From assembly GCF_009208565.1 (NCBI RefSeq), contig NZ_WFLK01000003.1:248001-312000 (forward strand): DNA of 64,000 nucleotides, read 5' to 3'. The notes beneath the pieces were generated by a model. That model did no database searches, had not been told where the DNA came from, and saw only the letters and a program-made list of their open reading frames with translations. This DNA comes from Janthinobacterium aquaticum (GTDB taxonomy: Bacteria > Pseudomonadota > Gammaproteobacteria > Burkholderiales > Burkholderiaceae_D). Numbering within the stretch: position 1 is the stretch's first letter; each line of letters begins with the position of its first letter. Position numbers and translations under genes: made by a program. Below, one piece after another: positions 18,624 through 27,996 of the stretch.

Positions 18624-19998
18624 AAAATTCATCCGCAAGATCCTCGGCGTTAAAAAAGAGGCAGCGCGCGATACCAGCACCCCGGTGGTGCTGGGTCCCG
18701 AGCAACACGGAATCGATCCGAAACTGGTGTCGTCGAACGCCATCCGGGTCACCAGCAGCCTGCAGGAAGCTGGCTTTGAAGCGTTCGTGGTGGGCGGCGC
18801 CGTGCGCGACCTGCTGCTCGGCGTCAAGCCGAAAGACTTCGATATCGCCACCAACGCCACGCCGGAACAGGTCAAGCGCCTGTTCCGCCGCGCCTTTATT
18901 ATCGGCAAGCGCTTCCAGATCGTGCATGTGATGTTTGGCCAGGACTTGCTGGAAGTGACCACCTTCCGCGGCGCCGCTGCGGAAGCGGCGCCGAAAGACG
19001 AGCATGGCCGCGTGCTGCGCGACAATACTTTCGGCCTGCAACACGAAGATGCGCTGCGGCGCGACTTCACCATCAACGCCATGTATTACAACCCGGCCAC
19101 GCAACAGGTGCTCGATTACCATGGCGGCGTGGAAGATATCCGCGCACAAACCTTGCGCATGATCGGCAAACCCGAAGAGCGCTACCGCGAAGACCCGGTG
19201 CGCATGTTGCGCGTGGTGCGCTTTGCGGCGCGCCTGAAATTTACCATCGAGCCGGCCACGGCCGCGCCGATCCCCGTGATGGCGCCGCTGATCAACAACG
19301 TGCCTGCGCCGCGCGTGTTTGATGAAATGCTCAAATTGCTGATGAGCGGCCATGCGCTGGCCTGCCTGCAGCAGCTGCGCAAGGAAGGCTTGCATCACGG
19401 CCTGCTGCCGCTGCTCGACGTGGTGCTCGAGCAACCACTGGGCGCCAAGTTCGTCACGCTGGCGCTCGACGCCACCGACACCCGCATCGCCGCCGGCAAG
19501 ACCGTCTCGCCGGGCTTCCTGTTTGCGTCCCTGCTGTGGCACCAGGTGCTGGAAAAATGGACCGCCTACAAGGCCGCCGGCGAATCGACCATCCCCGCGC
19601 TGCACTTGGCGGCCGACGATGTGCTTGAGTCGCAGACCGAAAAACTGGCGCTGCAGCGCAAGATCGGCTCGGACATGCGCGATATCTGGTCGATGCAGCC
19701 GCGCTTCGAGCGCCGTACCGGCAAGGCGCCGCACAAGCTGCTCGAGCATCTGCGCTTTCGCGCCGGCTACGACTTCCTGCTGCTGCGCTGCGCTTCGGGC
19801 GAGATCGACGCCGAACTGGGCGAGTGGTGGACCGCCTTCTACGAAGGCGACGAAGCGAGCCGCGAAGAACTGCTGGCCAGCGCCAGCGCGGCGCCGGGCG
19901 GCGTCAAGAAAAAACGTCCGCCACGGCGCAGCAGCCGCAGCAAGTCGGGTGGCGGCAGCGGTGGCGGCAGCGTGACCGGCAGCACCAGCGGCGAATGA
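18616..19998 (+). CDS. pcnB: Poly(A) polymerase I
   Basis: A 460-residue nucleotidyltransferase that adds poly(A) tails to RNA and promotes decay. The head domain has VVGGAVRDLLLGVKPKDFDIATNA with the two metal-binding Asp residues, and EDALRRDFTINAMYY. The C-terminal tail (about 430-460) is basic, then Ser/Gly-rich (KKKRPPRRSSRSK followed by GGGSGGGS). The start was placed at ATG 18616 (MIKKFIRKILG) rather than 13 codons upstream, because it overlaps the HAD stop as ATGATTAA. Its stop codon overlaps folK as ATGA. Confidence 0.93.
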   Translation: MIKKFIRKILGVKKEAARDTSTPVVLGPEQHGIDPKLVSSNAIRVTSSLQEAGFEAFVVGGAVRDLLLGVKPKDFDIATNATPEQVKRLFRRAFIIGKRFQIVHVMFGQDLLEVTTFRGAAAEAAPKDEHGRVLRDNTFGLQHEDALRRDFTINAMYYNPATQQVLDYHGGVEDIRAQTLRMIGKPEERYREDPVRMLRVVRFAARLKFTIEPATAAPIPVMAPLINNVPAPRVFDEMLKLLMSGHALACLQQLRKEGLHHGLLPLLDVVLEQPLGAKFVTLALDATDTRIAAGKTVSPGFLFASLLWHQVLEKWTAYKAAGESTIPALHLAADDVLESQTEKLALQRKIGSDMRDIWSMQPRFERRTGKAPHKLLEHLRFRAGYDFLLLRCASGEIDAELGEWWTAFYEGDEASREELLASASAAPGGVKKKRPPRRSSRSKSGGGSGGGSVTGSTSGE

Positions 19999-20474
19999 AC
20001 GCAGTAACCGCTTACATCGGCATCGGCGCCAACCTGGGCGACGCGCGCGGCAATGTCGACGACGCCATCGCGCGCCTGGCACGCCTGCCGGGCGCCACGC
20101 TGATTGCAGCCTCGTCCAGCTACCGCACCGCCCCCATCGATTCAAGCGGCGACGACTATATCAATGCGGTAGCGCAGATCAGCACCACGCTCGGCGCCGA
20201 AGCACTGCTGCAGGCGCTGCACGCAATCGAAGCGGCGCACGGGCGCGAGCGCCCGTACCGCAACGCGCCGCGCACGCTCGACCTCGACCTGCTGCTGTAC
20301 GGCGACCAACAGATCACCAGCGCCACCCTGACGGTGCCCCATCCACGCCTGCTTGAACGCGCCTTCGTGCTGGTGCCGCTGCTCGAACTGGCGCCAGCCA
20401 TCGAGGTGCCCGGCCTGGGCCCGGCGCGCAACTATTTGCCGGCAGTAGCCGGCCAGGCCATCAGCCGCCTCTGA
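19995..20474 (+). CDS. folK: 2-amino-4-hydroxy-6-hydroxymethyldihydropteridine pyrophosphokinase
   Basis: A 159-residue HPPK, the folate-pathway enzyme that transfers pyrophosphate from ATP to the pterin. Motifs are YIGIGANLGD at the start, SSSYRTAPI, and the signature RTLDLDLLLYGD followed by TVPHPRLLERAFVLVPL. It starts inside the pcnB stop codon (ATGA). The pcnB-folK-panB order is a common betaproteobacterial arrangement. Here a MITE-like element separates folK from panB. Confidence 0.95.
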   Translation: MNAVTAYIGIGANLGDARGNVDDAIARLARLPGATLIAASSSYRTAPIDSSGDDYINAVAQISTTLGAEALLQALHAIEAAHGRERPYRNAPRTLDLDLLLYGDQQITSATLTVPHPRLLERAFVLVPLLELAPAIEVPGLGPARNYLPAVAGQAISRL

Positions 20475-20486
20475 CCCATACCGCGT

Positions 20487-20623
20487 AACTCGGGGTCAGT
20501 TCCGCCAAACGGACACGACCTCGTCCTTAACTGAGGTTGAGATTTTTATTCTCCGGTTGGCCAAGCCGAAGTTCTGAACAATAAGATGAGGTCGTGTCGA
20601 ATTGGCGGAACTGACCCCGAGTT
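20487..20623. mobile_element. MITE-like element with ~37-bp terminal inverted repeats
   Basis: The left end AACTCGGGGTCAGTTCCGCC and the right end GGCGGAACTGACCCCGAGTT are exact reverse complements. The similarity continues inward for ~17 more bases (GGACACGACCTCGT against ATGAGGTCGTGTCG). The ~60-bp centre holds no gene. The total is 137 bp. No clear target-site duplication is seen. Size and symmetry suit a miniature inverted-repeat element, or the paired ends of a lost insertion sequence. Confidence 0.65.
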
Positions 20624-20726
20624 GGTGACCTGGGTGACGCAGATGGACTAAAATGCCGGCCTGCGCGACGCTCCATAAAGGTCTACACTGGCGCGTTCGC
20701 ATCCCTTTTTTACTGTTGAGAATATT

Positions 20727-21602
20727 ATGTCCGCTTATTTGCAAGGAACAGATCTGGCCGCGAAAGACAAGGCCGCCACACCGGCGCCGGCGCCAACGAA
20801 GTCTGTCGCCAACAAGGCTGTGACCATCCACACGCTGGCCGCTCTGCGCGCCGCCGGCGAAAAAATCACCATGCTGACCTGCTATGACGCCAGCTTTGCC
20901 TCGCTGATGGAGCGCTGCGGCGTGGAAATCCTGCTGGTTGGCGATTCGCTCGGCATGGTCTGCGCCGGCCACAATTCCACCCTGCCCGTTACCGTGGCCG
21001 ACATGGCCTACCATACCGCCTCGGTGGCGCGCGGCGCCAAGTCCGCCATGATCGTGGCCGACCTGCCGTTCGGCGCCTACGGCACCATCGAGACAGCCTA
21101 TGCCAACGCGGTACTGCTGATGCAGGCCGGCGCGCACATGATCAAGATCGAAGGCGGCGCCTGGCTGGCGCCGACCGTACGTTTTCTCACCGAGCGCGGC
21201 ATCCCCATCTGCGCGCATATCGGCCTGACGCCGCAATCGGTACACCAGTTGGGCGGCTACAAGGTCCAAGGCAAGAGTACCGAAAGCGCAGAAGAGCTGA
21301 AAAACGACGCGCTGGCGCTGCAGGAAGCCGGCGCCTCGATCGTGGTGATGGAAGCGATTCCGACCCAGCTTGGCCGTGAAGTAACCCAAGCGCTGGCGAT
21401 CCCGACCATCGGCATCGGCGCCGGCCCCTACTGCTCAGGCCAGGTGTTGGTCATGCACGACATGCTGGGCGTATTCCCAGGCCGCAAAGCGCGCTTCGTG
21501 CGCAACTTCATGGAAGGCGCTACCAGCATCGACCAGGCCGTTATCGGTTATGTGAGAGCAGTGAAAGACGGCAGTTTTCCGGCGCTGGAACACTGCTTCT
21601 GA
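20727..21602 (+). CDS. panB: 3-methyl-2-oxobutanoate hydroxymethyltransferase
   Basis: A 291-residue enzyme that makes ketopantoate from alpha-ketoisovalerate and methylene-THF in pantothenate biosynthesis. It has a ~30-residue Ala/Pro-rich N-terminal extension before the conserved core. The core motifs are [51 protein letters not shown] and [22 protein letters not shown]. panC is not in the window. It follows folK but is separated by the MITE-like element, so it probably has its own promoter. Confidence 0.95.
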   Translation: MSAYLQGTDLAAKDKAATPAPAPTKSVANKAVTIHTLAALRAAGEKITMLTCYDASFASLMERCGVEILLVGDSLGMVCAGHNSTLPVTVADMAYHTASVARGAKSAMIVADLPFGAYGTIETAYANAVLLMQAGAHMIKIEGGAWLAPTVRFLTERGIPICAHIGLTPQSVHQLGGYKVQGKSTESAEELKNDALALQEAGASIVVMEAIPTQLGREVTQALAIPTIGIGAGPYCSGQVLVMHDMLGVFPGRKARFVRNFMEGATSIDQAVIGYVRAVKDGSFPALEHCF

Positions 21603-21637
21603 CGTAGACTGGATTTGGCGTGACACGCGGCCAGCCG

Positions 21638-21730
21638 CGTAGGCCGGGCAACGCAGGCCTTCATCCGACAAGTCCCTCAAGCGGCAACGATGTTGTCGGA
21701 TTACGCCGCTGCGCGGCTAATCCGACCTAC
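21638..21730. repeat. REP-like hairpin pair after panB
   Basis: The second unit is a clean copy: TGTTGTCGGATTACGCC...GGCTAATCCGACCTAC. The first (GCGTAGGCCGGGCAACG...CATCCGACAAG) is degenerate and has lost much of its symmetry. The pair lies between the convergent panB and hipB genes. Confidence 0.75.
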
Positions 21731-21753
21731 CGATCTTGTCGGCTGGGGCTGGA

Positions 21754-22092
21754 CTAGGGCGACTCAGCCCCATGCTCTGCCGGCAATTTGACAGCATCTT
21801 TCTCTTCGCGCAGCGTTGCGGTGCGCACAAACGCCACCTGCAGACCAAAAAACTCGCCGATGCGGTTCAAGGTCTGCACGGTTGGGTTGCCTTTGCCGCC
21901 CTCGATTTCCTTGATCACCTTGGTGCTTACGCCACGATGGGCAGCAAACTCCTCCTGCGTCATGCGCGCCAGCGCACGCATTTCCCTGACGGCTTGCTGC
22001 AGTGTGACTTCACCTGCCGTAATACCCTCATAAAGCTCGTTGCGGCGCTGGCGCAACTGTTCTTTGTCTACGCTCTTTTTGGTGCGTGCCAT
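21754..22092 (-). CDS. hipB: HipB-like HTH antitoxin
   Basis: A 112-residue protein with an Xre-type helix-turn-helix at about 45-95 (MRALARMTQEEFAAHRGVSTKVIKEIEGGKGNPTVQTLNRIGEFFGL). Such proteins bind and inhibit HipA and repress their own operon. The ATG at 22092 follows the hipA stop codon by one base (TGATATG), so translation is coupled. The order is toxin first, antitoxin second, opposite to the E. coli hipBA operon. An N-terminal ~40-residue helical extension (KSVDKEQLRQRRNELYEGI) precedes the HTH. Confidence 0.85.
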   Translation of the reverse strand: MARTKKSVDKEQLRQRRNELYEGITAGEVTLQQAVREMRALARMTQEEFAAHRGVSTKVIKEIEGGKGNPTVQTLNRIGEFFGLQVAFVRTATLREEKDAVKLPAEHGAESP

Positions 22093-22093
22093 A

Positions 22094-23383
22094 TCAATAT
22101 GCCTCAAACGCCAACAACTGCGCGATCTGTGCGGCGATATGCGGCTGCAGAAAGGCAATAATATCGTCGTCCACTCTGGCCGCTTGCATATGCTGTTCGA
22201 GCGCATGCAATTGCTGGCCAAACTGGCCCAGCGCAATGGCAATGTGCTGGCGCTCTGCGTCTGGCATGGGGATGGTCGCCAGGATCGTCTGCCAGTCATG
22301 CAGTTCTTTTTTTGTTTCGGGGTGATACCAGCGCGCCGCGCGGGGGATGCCCTCCGGATCCAGGTACATGGGGGCAAAGTCAAATAGCGGCGTCAGGCGC
22401 ACTTCGCCATCTCGCACCTGCACTGCCGTGTTGCGTGCATGATTATCGGTATTGCGCATGGCCAGATTGAGAATATCGCGCTTGAGAAATTCGATTGTTT
22501 CGACGGTTTTGTCGGTGACCACCTCACGTAGCGCCTGCAACAGATCAAACTGGCTGGGCATCGCGTCAAAGCCGACTATGCCTGCCAGCGAGGCAGCGCT
22601 TTCCTGATGCAATCGCAGCACTTTTCCCTGTTTGATCTGCCGGTCAAAGCGGGGAATGAACAGTGTGTCGTCTTGGTAGCGCAACTGACCAGCCGTACGC
22701 AGTCCCATGGCCTGCGCCACGGTCATATACGCAGCTTCATTTCTCAATACCTTGGCGTCGCTGGGCGAATTGCCACGCGGACGCTTGACGATGAAATGCG
22801 CAGTCGCACGCTCATCGGACACAGCGCTATCGGCATGCCAGAGTCCATCATGATCGGTGGTCAGCAAATATTTGGGCGCCGCGCCCTGCACGCCCAGCGT
22901 GCCGGCAGCGAGCATGCTGTGAATCAGCATGCGCTCACTGAACGCATCGCCACGACCGATAATTTCCTCCAATATAAAGCCGCCATCCAGCTGGCCGGTG
23001 TCGTGCCGCGCCAGATGCTGTGTGTAGTAGCGAACAGCTTCGGCGACGCGCACGCGTCCGATCGGATTGAATGCGCCAGCACACATCAAGGCAAAATCGG
23101 CGGCCGGTCCATCAGCCAGTTGCAGCTGTCCCAGCAAGTATTTGCGTCCGCTGCCCTGGGGAATCAGGTCAAAAATAAAGGCTGGCCACTGCGCCAGTTT
23201 TTGCATCTCCGCCCTGACCGGATAGCGCAGTGAGACTGGAGCAACATCATCGTCAAATGCATAGTCCAGCTCATACTCGAACAAAGCAGGCGTACGCGGA
23301 TTGCCGCCTGCCGGTTCAAGCAAAGTCAGCGCCGCACAATCGTGCCAGGCATCATGATGAAAAATCTGGAAATGGCATGGCAT
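22094..23383 (-). CDS. hipA: HipA-family serine/threonine kinase toxin
   Basis: A 429-residue protein with an N-terminal HipA-coupling domain followed by the kinase fold. The activation and P-loop region reads GVQGAAPKYLL. The catalytic loop is NTDNHARN, with the Asp and Asn expected for phosphotransfer, and the metal-binding Asp is in LTPLFDFAPM. E. coli HipA phosphorylates glutamyl-tRNA synthetase and induces persistence; the target here is unknown. The kinase residues look intact, so the toxin is probably active. Upstream lies an unusually AT-rich control region. Confidence 0.88.
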   Translation of the reverse strand: MPCHFQIFHHDAWHDCAALTLLEPAGGNPRTPALFEYELDYAFDDDVAPVSLRYPVRAEMQKLAQWPAFIFDLIPQGSGRKYLLGQLQLADGPAADFALMCAGAFNPIGRVRVAEAVRYYTQHLARHDTGQLDGGFILEEIIGRGDAFSERMLIHSMLAAGTLGVQGAAPKYLLTTDHDGLWHADSAVSDERATAHFIVKRPRGNSPSDAKVLRNEAAYMTVAQAMGLRTAGQLRYQDDTLFIPRFDRQIKQGKVLRLHQESAASLAGIVGFDAMPSQFDLLQALREVVTDKTVETIEFLKRDILNLAMRNTDNHARNTAVQVRDGEVRLTPLFDFAPMYLDPEGIPRAARWYHPETKKELHDWQTILATIPMPDAERQHIAIALGQFGQQLHALEQHMQAARVDDDIIAFLQPHIAAQIAQLLAFEAY

Positions 23384-23420
23384 ATGAAAATCAGAGTTGG
23401 CGATAAGACTAATCCCAGTC

Positions 23421-23495
23421 TACTCTTAAAATAGCTCTTATACGATCTATTATTAAAGATTTTTCTTATAATTTAGCTCTTAAAAGAGCTAAATT
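23421..23495 (-). promoter_or_regulatory. Candidate HipB operator region upstream of hipA
   Basis: A perfect 26-bp palindrome with half-site AATTTAGCTCTTA occupies 23470-23495. Two further half-sites related to AGCTCTTA lie closer to hipA at 23422-23429 (ACTCTTAA) and 23433-23440 (AGCTCTTA). Four half-sites in 75 bp suggest cooperative binding of a dimeric HTH protein. The palindrome lacks a T-run in the puuC direction, which argues against a terminator. Confidence 0.6.
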
Positions 23496-23540
23496 TTAAA
23501 TTCTTGATGCTTAAGTTAACGCATCCAAATATCTGCCTGA

Positions 23541-25031
23541 CTAGCCCACCTGTATCCACGTCGTCTTGAGTTCCGTGTATTTATCAAGCGCATGCAGGGA
23601 CTTGTCGCGGCCGTTGCCTGACTGCTTGTAGCCGCCAAACGGCACGGTGATATCGTCGCCGTCGTACTGATTGACGTGCACGGTGCCGGCGCGCAGGGCG
23701 CGCGAGGTTTGTATCGCCTTGGACAAGTCTGCAGTCCAGACGGCGGCCTGCAGGCCGTAGGGTGTGGCGTTGGCCTGCTTGATGGCATTCTCGATATCGG
23801 TAAAAGCCAGCACCGACAGCACCGGCCCGAAAATCTCTTCGCGCGCGATCGTCATGGCGGGATCGACGCCGTCAAAGATGGTCGGCTGTACATAGTAGCC
23901 GCCCGACTCCAGGCGCGCCGCTTCGCCGCCACCAAGCACGCGCGCGCCTTCGCGCTTGCCCGCTGCAATATAGCCCATCACGGTCTGCATCTGGGTGGCG
24001 TCGACGATTGCGCCCATCACGGTGGCTTCATCGAGCGGATCACCGGGTTCGAAGCGCGGCAGCATGGCCACCGCGCGCGCCAGGAATTCGTCCTTGATCG
24101 ACGCTTCGACGAACAGGCGCGATGGCGCATTGCAGCTTTCACCCTGGTTGAAGAAGATCGAACCGACGGCGGCAGCCACCGCCTTGTCGAGGTCCGGGCA
24201 ATCGGCGCAGACGATATTGGCCGACTTGCCGCCCAGTTCAGTCCAGGCGCGTTTCAGGTTGGACTGGCCGGCCATCTGCACGATCAGTTTTCCCGTGCGG
24301 GTCGAGCCGGTAAAGCCGATGCAGTCGATATCCATATGCAGCGCCAGCGCAGCGCCGGCTTCATGGCCAAAGCCAGGCAGCACATTGAACACGCCCGGCG
24401 GCAGGCCTGCTTCGAGGCCCAGTTCGGCCAGGCGCAGCGCCGTCAATGGCGATTTCTCCGAAGGCTTGAGGATCACGCTGTTGCCGGCGGCCAGCGCCGG
24501 CGCGATCTTCCAGGCGGCCATGATCATCGGATAGTTCCACGGCACGATAGCGGCCACCACGCCGACCGGCTCGCGCGTGATCAGGGCCAGACTGGACGCT
24601 GGCGTGGGAGCAATTTCATCGTAGATTTTATCGATGGCCTCGCCATACCAGCGCAGGCAATTGGCGGTGGCGCCCACATCCACGCTCTGGCTGTATTTGA
24701 TGGGTTTGCCCATGTCCAGCGTTTCCAGCAGCGCCAGCTCGGGGCCGTTCTTTTGCACCAGATCGGCAAACTTGAGCAGTACGCGCTTGCGCTGCGCCGG
24801 CGACTTGCCGGCCCAGCGGCGGTCCTCGAACGCGGCGCGCGCGGCCTGCACGGCGGTGTCCACATCGACGCTGTCGCAGCGCGCTACCTGCCCAAGCAGA
24901 CGGCCATCGATGGGCGACAGGTTGTCGAACACCTGGCCGGAGGCGGCGGCCACGCGCTCACCGTTAATAAAAGCGCGCCCGTCGATCTTCAGTTCGAGGG
25001 CGCGTGCGTGCCAGCTCGCGGTATCGGTCAT
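23541..25031 (-). CDS. puuC: Gamma-glutamyl-gamma-aminobutyraldehyde dehydrogenase (PuuC-like)
   Basis: A 496-residue NAD(P)-dependent aldehyde dehydrogenase. The general base is Glu265 in WTELGGKSANIV and the nucleophile Cys300 in NQGESCNAPSRL. The oxyanion and cofactor motif VPWNYPMIMAAWKIAPALAAGNSVILKPSE is intact. Context in a putrescine cluster suggests oxidation of gamma-glutamyl-gamma-aminobutyraldehyde to gamma-glutamyl-GABA. It could also act on free aminobutyraldehyde. It is the last gene of the block, 40 bp after potI. Confidence 0.87.
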   Translation of the reverse strand: MTDTASWHARALELKIDGRAFINGERVAAASGQVFDNLSPIDGRLLGQVARCDSVDVDTAVQAARAAFEDRRWAGKSPAQRKRVLLKFADLVQKNGPELALLETLDMGKPIKYSQSVDVGATANCLRWYGEAIDKIYDEIAPTPASSLALITREPVGVVAAIVPWNYPMIMAAWKIAPALAAGNSVILKPSEKSPLTALRLAELGLEAGLPPGVFNVLPGFGHEAGAALALHMDIDCIGFTGSTRTGKLIVQMAGQSNLKRAWTELGGKSANIVCADCPDLDKAVAAAVGSIFFNQGESCNAPSRLFVEASIKDEFLARAVAMLPRFEPGDPLDEATVMGAIVDATQMQTVMGYIAAGKREGARVLGGGEAARLESGGYYVQPTIFDGVDPAMTIAREEIFGPVLSVLAFTDIENAIKQANATPYGLQAAVWTADLSKAIQTSRALRAGTVHVNQYDGDDITVPFGGYKQSGNGRDKSLHALDKYTELKTTWIQVG

Positions 25032-25071
25032 GGTCGTCTCCTGGTAAGGGAAAACGCCAGCTTACTCCTGA

Positions 25072-25914
25072 TTACTCCTGAGTGGCAGCAGCGAGCTGTT
25101 TGCGGCGCAGCCGGTCGCTGCGCGCCAGCATGACGGCGTACACGATCACCGCGATGGTCACCACCAGGATGGTCAGCGCTGCGACCGCATTGACGCGCGG
25201 ATCGAGTCCCAGGCGCGCGCGCGAGAAGATCACCAGCGGCATGGTGGTCGAGCCGGGACCGGACAGGAACGCCGACAGCACCACATCGTCAAGCGACAGG
25301 GTAAACGTCAGCAGCCAGGCGGATGCCAGTGCCTGCGTGATATTGGGCAGCGTCACCAAAAAAAACACCTGGTGCGCACGGCAGCCCAGGTCCATCGCCG
25401 CCTCGCTCAGCGACTTGCTCATCTCCTGCAGGCGCGACTGCACCACCACCGTGGCGTAGGCCATGCCCAGCAGCGTGTGACCGAGCCAGATGGTGGCCAC
25501 GCCGCGCTCGGGAAAGCCGAACACCTTCTGCATCGACACCAGCATCAACAGCAGCGACAGCCCGATAATCACCTCGGGCATCACCAAAGGTGCGCTGGTC
25601 ATGGCCGAGAACATGGTGCGGCCGCGAAAGCGCTGGTAATTGGTCAGCGCAAAGGCGGCAAAAGTGCCCAGCACCACCGACGAGGTGGCCGACATGAAGG
25701 CAATTTTGAGCGACAGGCCCAGGCCGGAAATGATCTCGCTATCGTTCATCAGCTCTTGGTACCAGCGCAGCGAAAAGCCGCTCCACACCATGTCCTGGCG
25801 CGAGCTGTTGAACGAGAAAACGATCAGCACGATAATCGGCAGGTACAGGAACAGATAGCCGAGCGACAGCCAGCCGCGGCCGAACCAGCGCTGCAAGAAT
25901 GTCGATGCCTTCAT
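25072..25914 (-). CDS. potI: Putrescine ABC transporter permease (PotI-like)
   Basis: A 280-residue inner-membrane protein with about six helices. It carries the binding-protein-dependent transport signature, EAAMDLGCRAHQVFFLVTLPNITQALASAWLLTFTLSLDD, which docks with the ATPase. It is the second permease of a polyamine importer. Its start overlaps the potH stop by 4 bp. The opening RWFGRGWLSLGYLFLYLPIIVLIVFSFNSSR is typical of PotI/PotC. Confidence 0.9.
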   Translation of the reverse strand: MKASTFLQRWFGRGWLSLGYLFLYLPIIVLIVFSFNSSRQDMVWSGFSLRWYQELMNDSEIISGLGLSLKIAFMSATSSVVLGTFAAFALTNYQRFRGRTMFSAMTSAPLVMPEVIIGLSLLLMLVSMQKVFGFPERGVATIWLGHTLLGMAYATVVVQSRLQEMSKSLSEAAMDLGCRAHQVFFLVTLPNITQALASAWLLTFTLSLDDVVLSAFLSGPGSTTMPLVIFSRARLGLDPRVNAVAALTILVVTIAVIVYAVMLARSDRLRRKQLAAATQE

Positions 25915-26840
25915 GTCTGCTCTCCTGCTTCCTGGTCCGTCTTGTATTTGTTGAAGATCGCCATCGGCACCAGGATCAGCAAAATCACCAGCACCGTCAC
26001 CGACGAGGCCATGGCCCAGTCGTTATTGGTGAAATACTCGTCCCACAGCACGCGTCCGATCATCAGCGTTTCCGGGCCGCCCAGCAGTTCCGGGATCACG
26101 TATTCGCCCACCGAAGGAATAAACACCAGCATGGCGCCGGCGATAATACCCGACTTTGACAGCGGCACCGTGATGCGCCAGAACGCCTGCAAGGGCGTGG
26201 CGCCCAGGTCGGCCGCCGCTTCCAGGAAGCGTATGTCCATCTTCACCAGGTTGGCGTACAGCGGCAGGATCATGAATGGCAGGTAGGCGTAGACCATGCC
26301 CACCACCAGCGAGAACGAGGTATTCATCATCTGCAGCGGTTCGCTGACGACGCCCAGCGCCAGCAGCAGGTCGTTGAGCAGGCCATGGTTGGCCAGGATG
26401 CCCTTCCACGCATAGACGCGCAGCAGGAACGAGGTCCAGAACGGCAGCATCACCAGCATCATCAGCACCGGGCGGATTGAGGGCCTGGCGCGCGCCATGA
26501 AGTAGGCAAACGGGTAGCCGACAACCAGGCAGATAACGGTGGTAATCGCCGCGTATTTCAGCGAACTGAGATAGGTCAGCAGATACAGTTCATCATCGGC
26601 GATCACCAGATAATTGGCGATTTTCACCTTCAGCATGACGATGCCGTCGGCGTACGACAGCAGACCGCCGAACGGGCTGCCGGCCGTATCCATGTCGGAC
26701 AGGCTGATACGCAGCACGATCAAAAACGGCACCAGGAAGGCAGCGGTCAAAAACAGCGCCGGCACGGCGATCACGGCGCGGCGGCCGGTCAGCCAGCGCA
26801 GCGTCACCAGGCTGCGCAGCGATTGCAAAAGCGATGTCAT
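25911..26840 (-). CDS. potH: Putrescine ABC transporter permease (PotH-like)
   Basis: A 309-residue permease with about six membrane helices and the EAA loop LEAAADLGATPLQAFWRITVPLSKSGIIAG. It pairs with PotI to form the channel. Its length and the N-terminal RRAVIAVPALFLTAAFLVPFLIVLRISLSDMD fit PotH/PotB. It starts 7 bp after the potG stop codon, so the transporter genes are one operon. Confidence 0.9.
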   Translation of the reverse strand: MTSLLQSLRSLVTLRWLTGRRAVIAVPALFLTAAFLVPFLIVLRISLSDMDTAGSPFGGLLSYADGIVMLKVKIANYLVIADDELYLLTYLSSLKYAAITTVICLVVGYPFAYFMARARPSIRPVLMMLVMLPFWTSFLLRVYAWKGILANHGLLNDLLLALGVVSEPLQMMNTSFSLVVGMVYAYLPFMILPLYANLVKMDIRFLEAAADLGATPLQAFWRITVPLSKSGIIAGAMLVFIPSVGEYVIPELLGGPETLMIGRVLWDEYFTNNDWAMASSVTVLVILLILVPMAIFNKYKTDQEAGEQT

Positions 26841-26847
26841 GATGGCC

Positions 26848-27996
26848 TCAGCTGGTCAGCACGACAATGTCGGCACCGTCCCACCAGACCCAGACGCGCT
26901 GCTCGCGCTCCAGGTGCACGGCATCATGGCGCGCCGCATTGGTGCGCGAGACCTTGACCACGGTGCCCGAGTCCAGGCGTACATGGTAGCTGGTCTCGTT
27001 GCCAAAATACGCCATCGCGACGATTACGCCCTGCGCGCAGTTGTAGCCATGTTCGCTAGGCGAAGCGCGTTCGGCCAACGCCGGCGGCTCAACCTGAATG
27101 CCGATCTTTTCCGGCCGCACGGCCACCGACACGTCCATGCCCAGGTTGCCGGTAATGCCATGCGCCACATAGTGGCGCCCTTCGGGCGTATCGACGATCA
27201 CATGATCGGGTTCGTCTTCGGTAATGCGTCCGTCGAACAGATTGACGCTGCCGATAAAGTCGGCCACGAAGCGGCAATTCGGGGTCTCGTAGATTTCACC
27301 GGGTGCGCCTACCTGCAGGATGCGCCCTTCGCTCATCACCGCAATGCGGGTGGCCATGCTCATCGCCTCGTCCTGGTCGTGCGTAACCATCACGCAGGTC
27401 ACGCCCACCTGTTCGATGATATTGACCAGCTCCATCTGCGTGCGCTCGCGCAGTTTTTTGTCGAGCGCGCCCAGCGGCTCGTCGAGCAGCAGCAATTGCG
27501 GCCGCTTGGCCAGGCTGCGCGCCAGCGCCACGCGCTGCTGCTGGCCGCCCGACAGCTGGTGCGGCTTGCGTCTGGCGTATTGGCTCAGCTGCACCAGCGC
27601 CAGCATCTGCTCGACGCGCGCGGCAATCTCTGCTTTCGGCAGGCCGTCGCGGCGCAGGCCAAAGGCAATGTTGTCCCACACGCTCAGATGCGGGAACAGC
27701 GCATACGACTGGAACATCATGTTGATCGGACGCTGGTGCGGCGGCACCTCGACGATACTGCTGCCGGCCAGCTCGATGCGCCCCGAGGTGGGTGTCTCGA
27801 AGCCGGCCAGCATGCGCAGCAAGGTCGACTTGCCGCAGCCCGAACTGCCCAACAAGGCAAAGATCTCGCCCTTGTTGATCGTCACGGAGACGTCATTAAC
27901 GGCGCGCACGCCATCGAATTGCTTGACCAGTTGATCAATCAGCAAAAAAGGCGCTGGGGCGTCGCTGGCCGACGCGGCAGGTGTTGCTATCGTCAT
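26848..27996 (-). CDS. potG: Polyamine ABC transporter ATP-binding protein (PotG-like)
   Basis: A 382-residue ATPase. Walker A is GSSGCGKST, the signature [16 protein letters not shown], Walker [13 protein letters not shown], and the H-loop MVTHDQDEA. The C-terminal ~110 residues form the TOBE regulatory domain. The start was placed at ATG 27996 ([11 protein letters not shown]); the longer frame begins inside the hairpin-bearing gap. It energises import by PotH and PotI. No periplasmic binding protein gene (potF) lies beside it, which is unusual. Confidence 0.9.
   Translation of the reverse strand: MTIATPAASASDAPAPFLLIDQLVKQFDGVRAVNDVSVTINKGEIFALLGSSGCGKSTLLRMLAGFETPTSGRIELAGSSIVEVPPHQRPINMMFQSYALFPHLSVWDNIAFGLRRDGLPKAEIAARVEQMLALVQLSQYARRKPHQLSGGQQQRVALARSLAKRPQLLLLDEPLGALDKKLRERTQMELVNIIEQVGVTCVMVTHDQDEAMSMATRIAVMSEGRILQVGAPGEIYETPNCRFVADFIGSVNLFDGRITEDEPDHVIVDTPEGRHYVAHGITGNLGMDVSVAVRPEKIGIQVEPPALAERASPSEHGYNCAQGVIVAMAYFGNETSYHVRLDSGTVVKVSRTNAARHDAVHLEREQRVWVWWDGADIVVLTS

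Noticed and set aside
23470..23495. Palindrome near hipA considered as a puuC terminator
   Set aside because: On the minus strand the hairpin is followed by TATAAGAAAAATC with no T-run; nearby related half-sites favour an operator.
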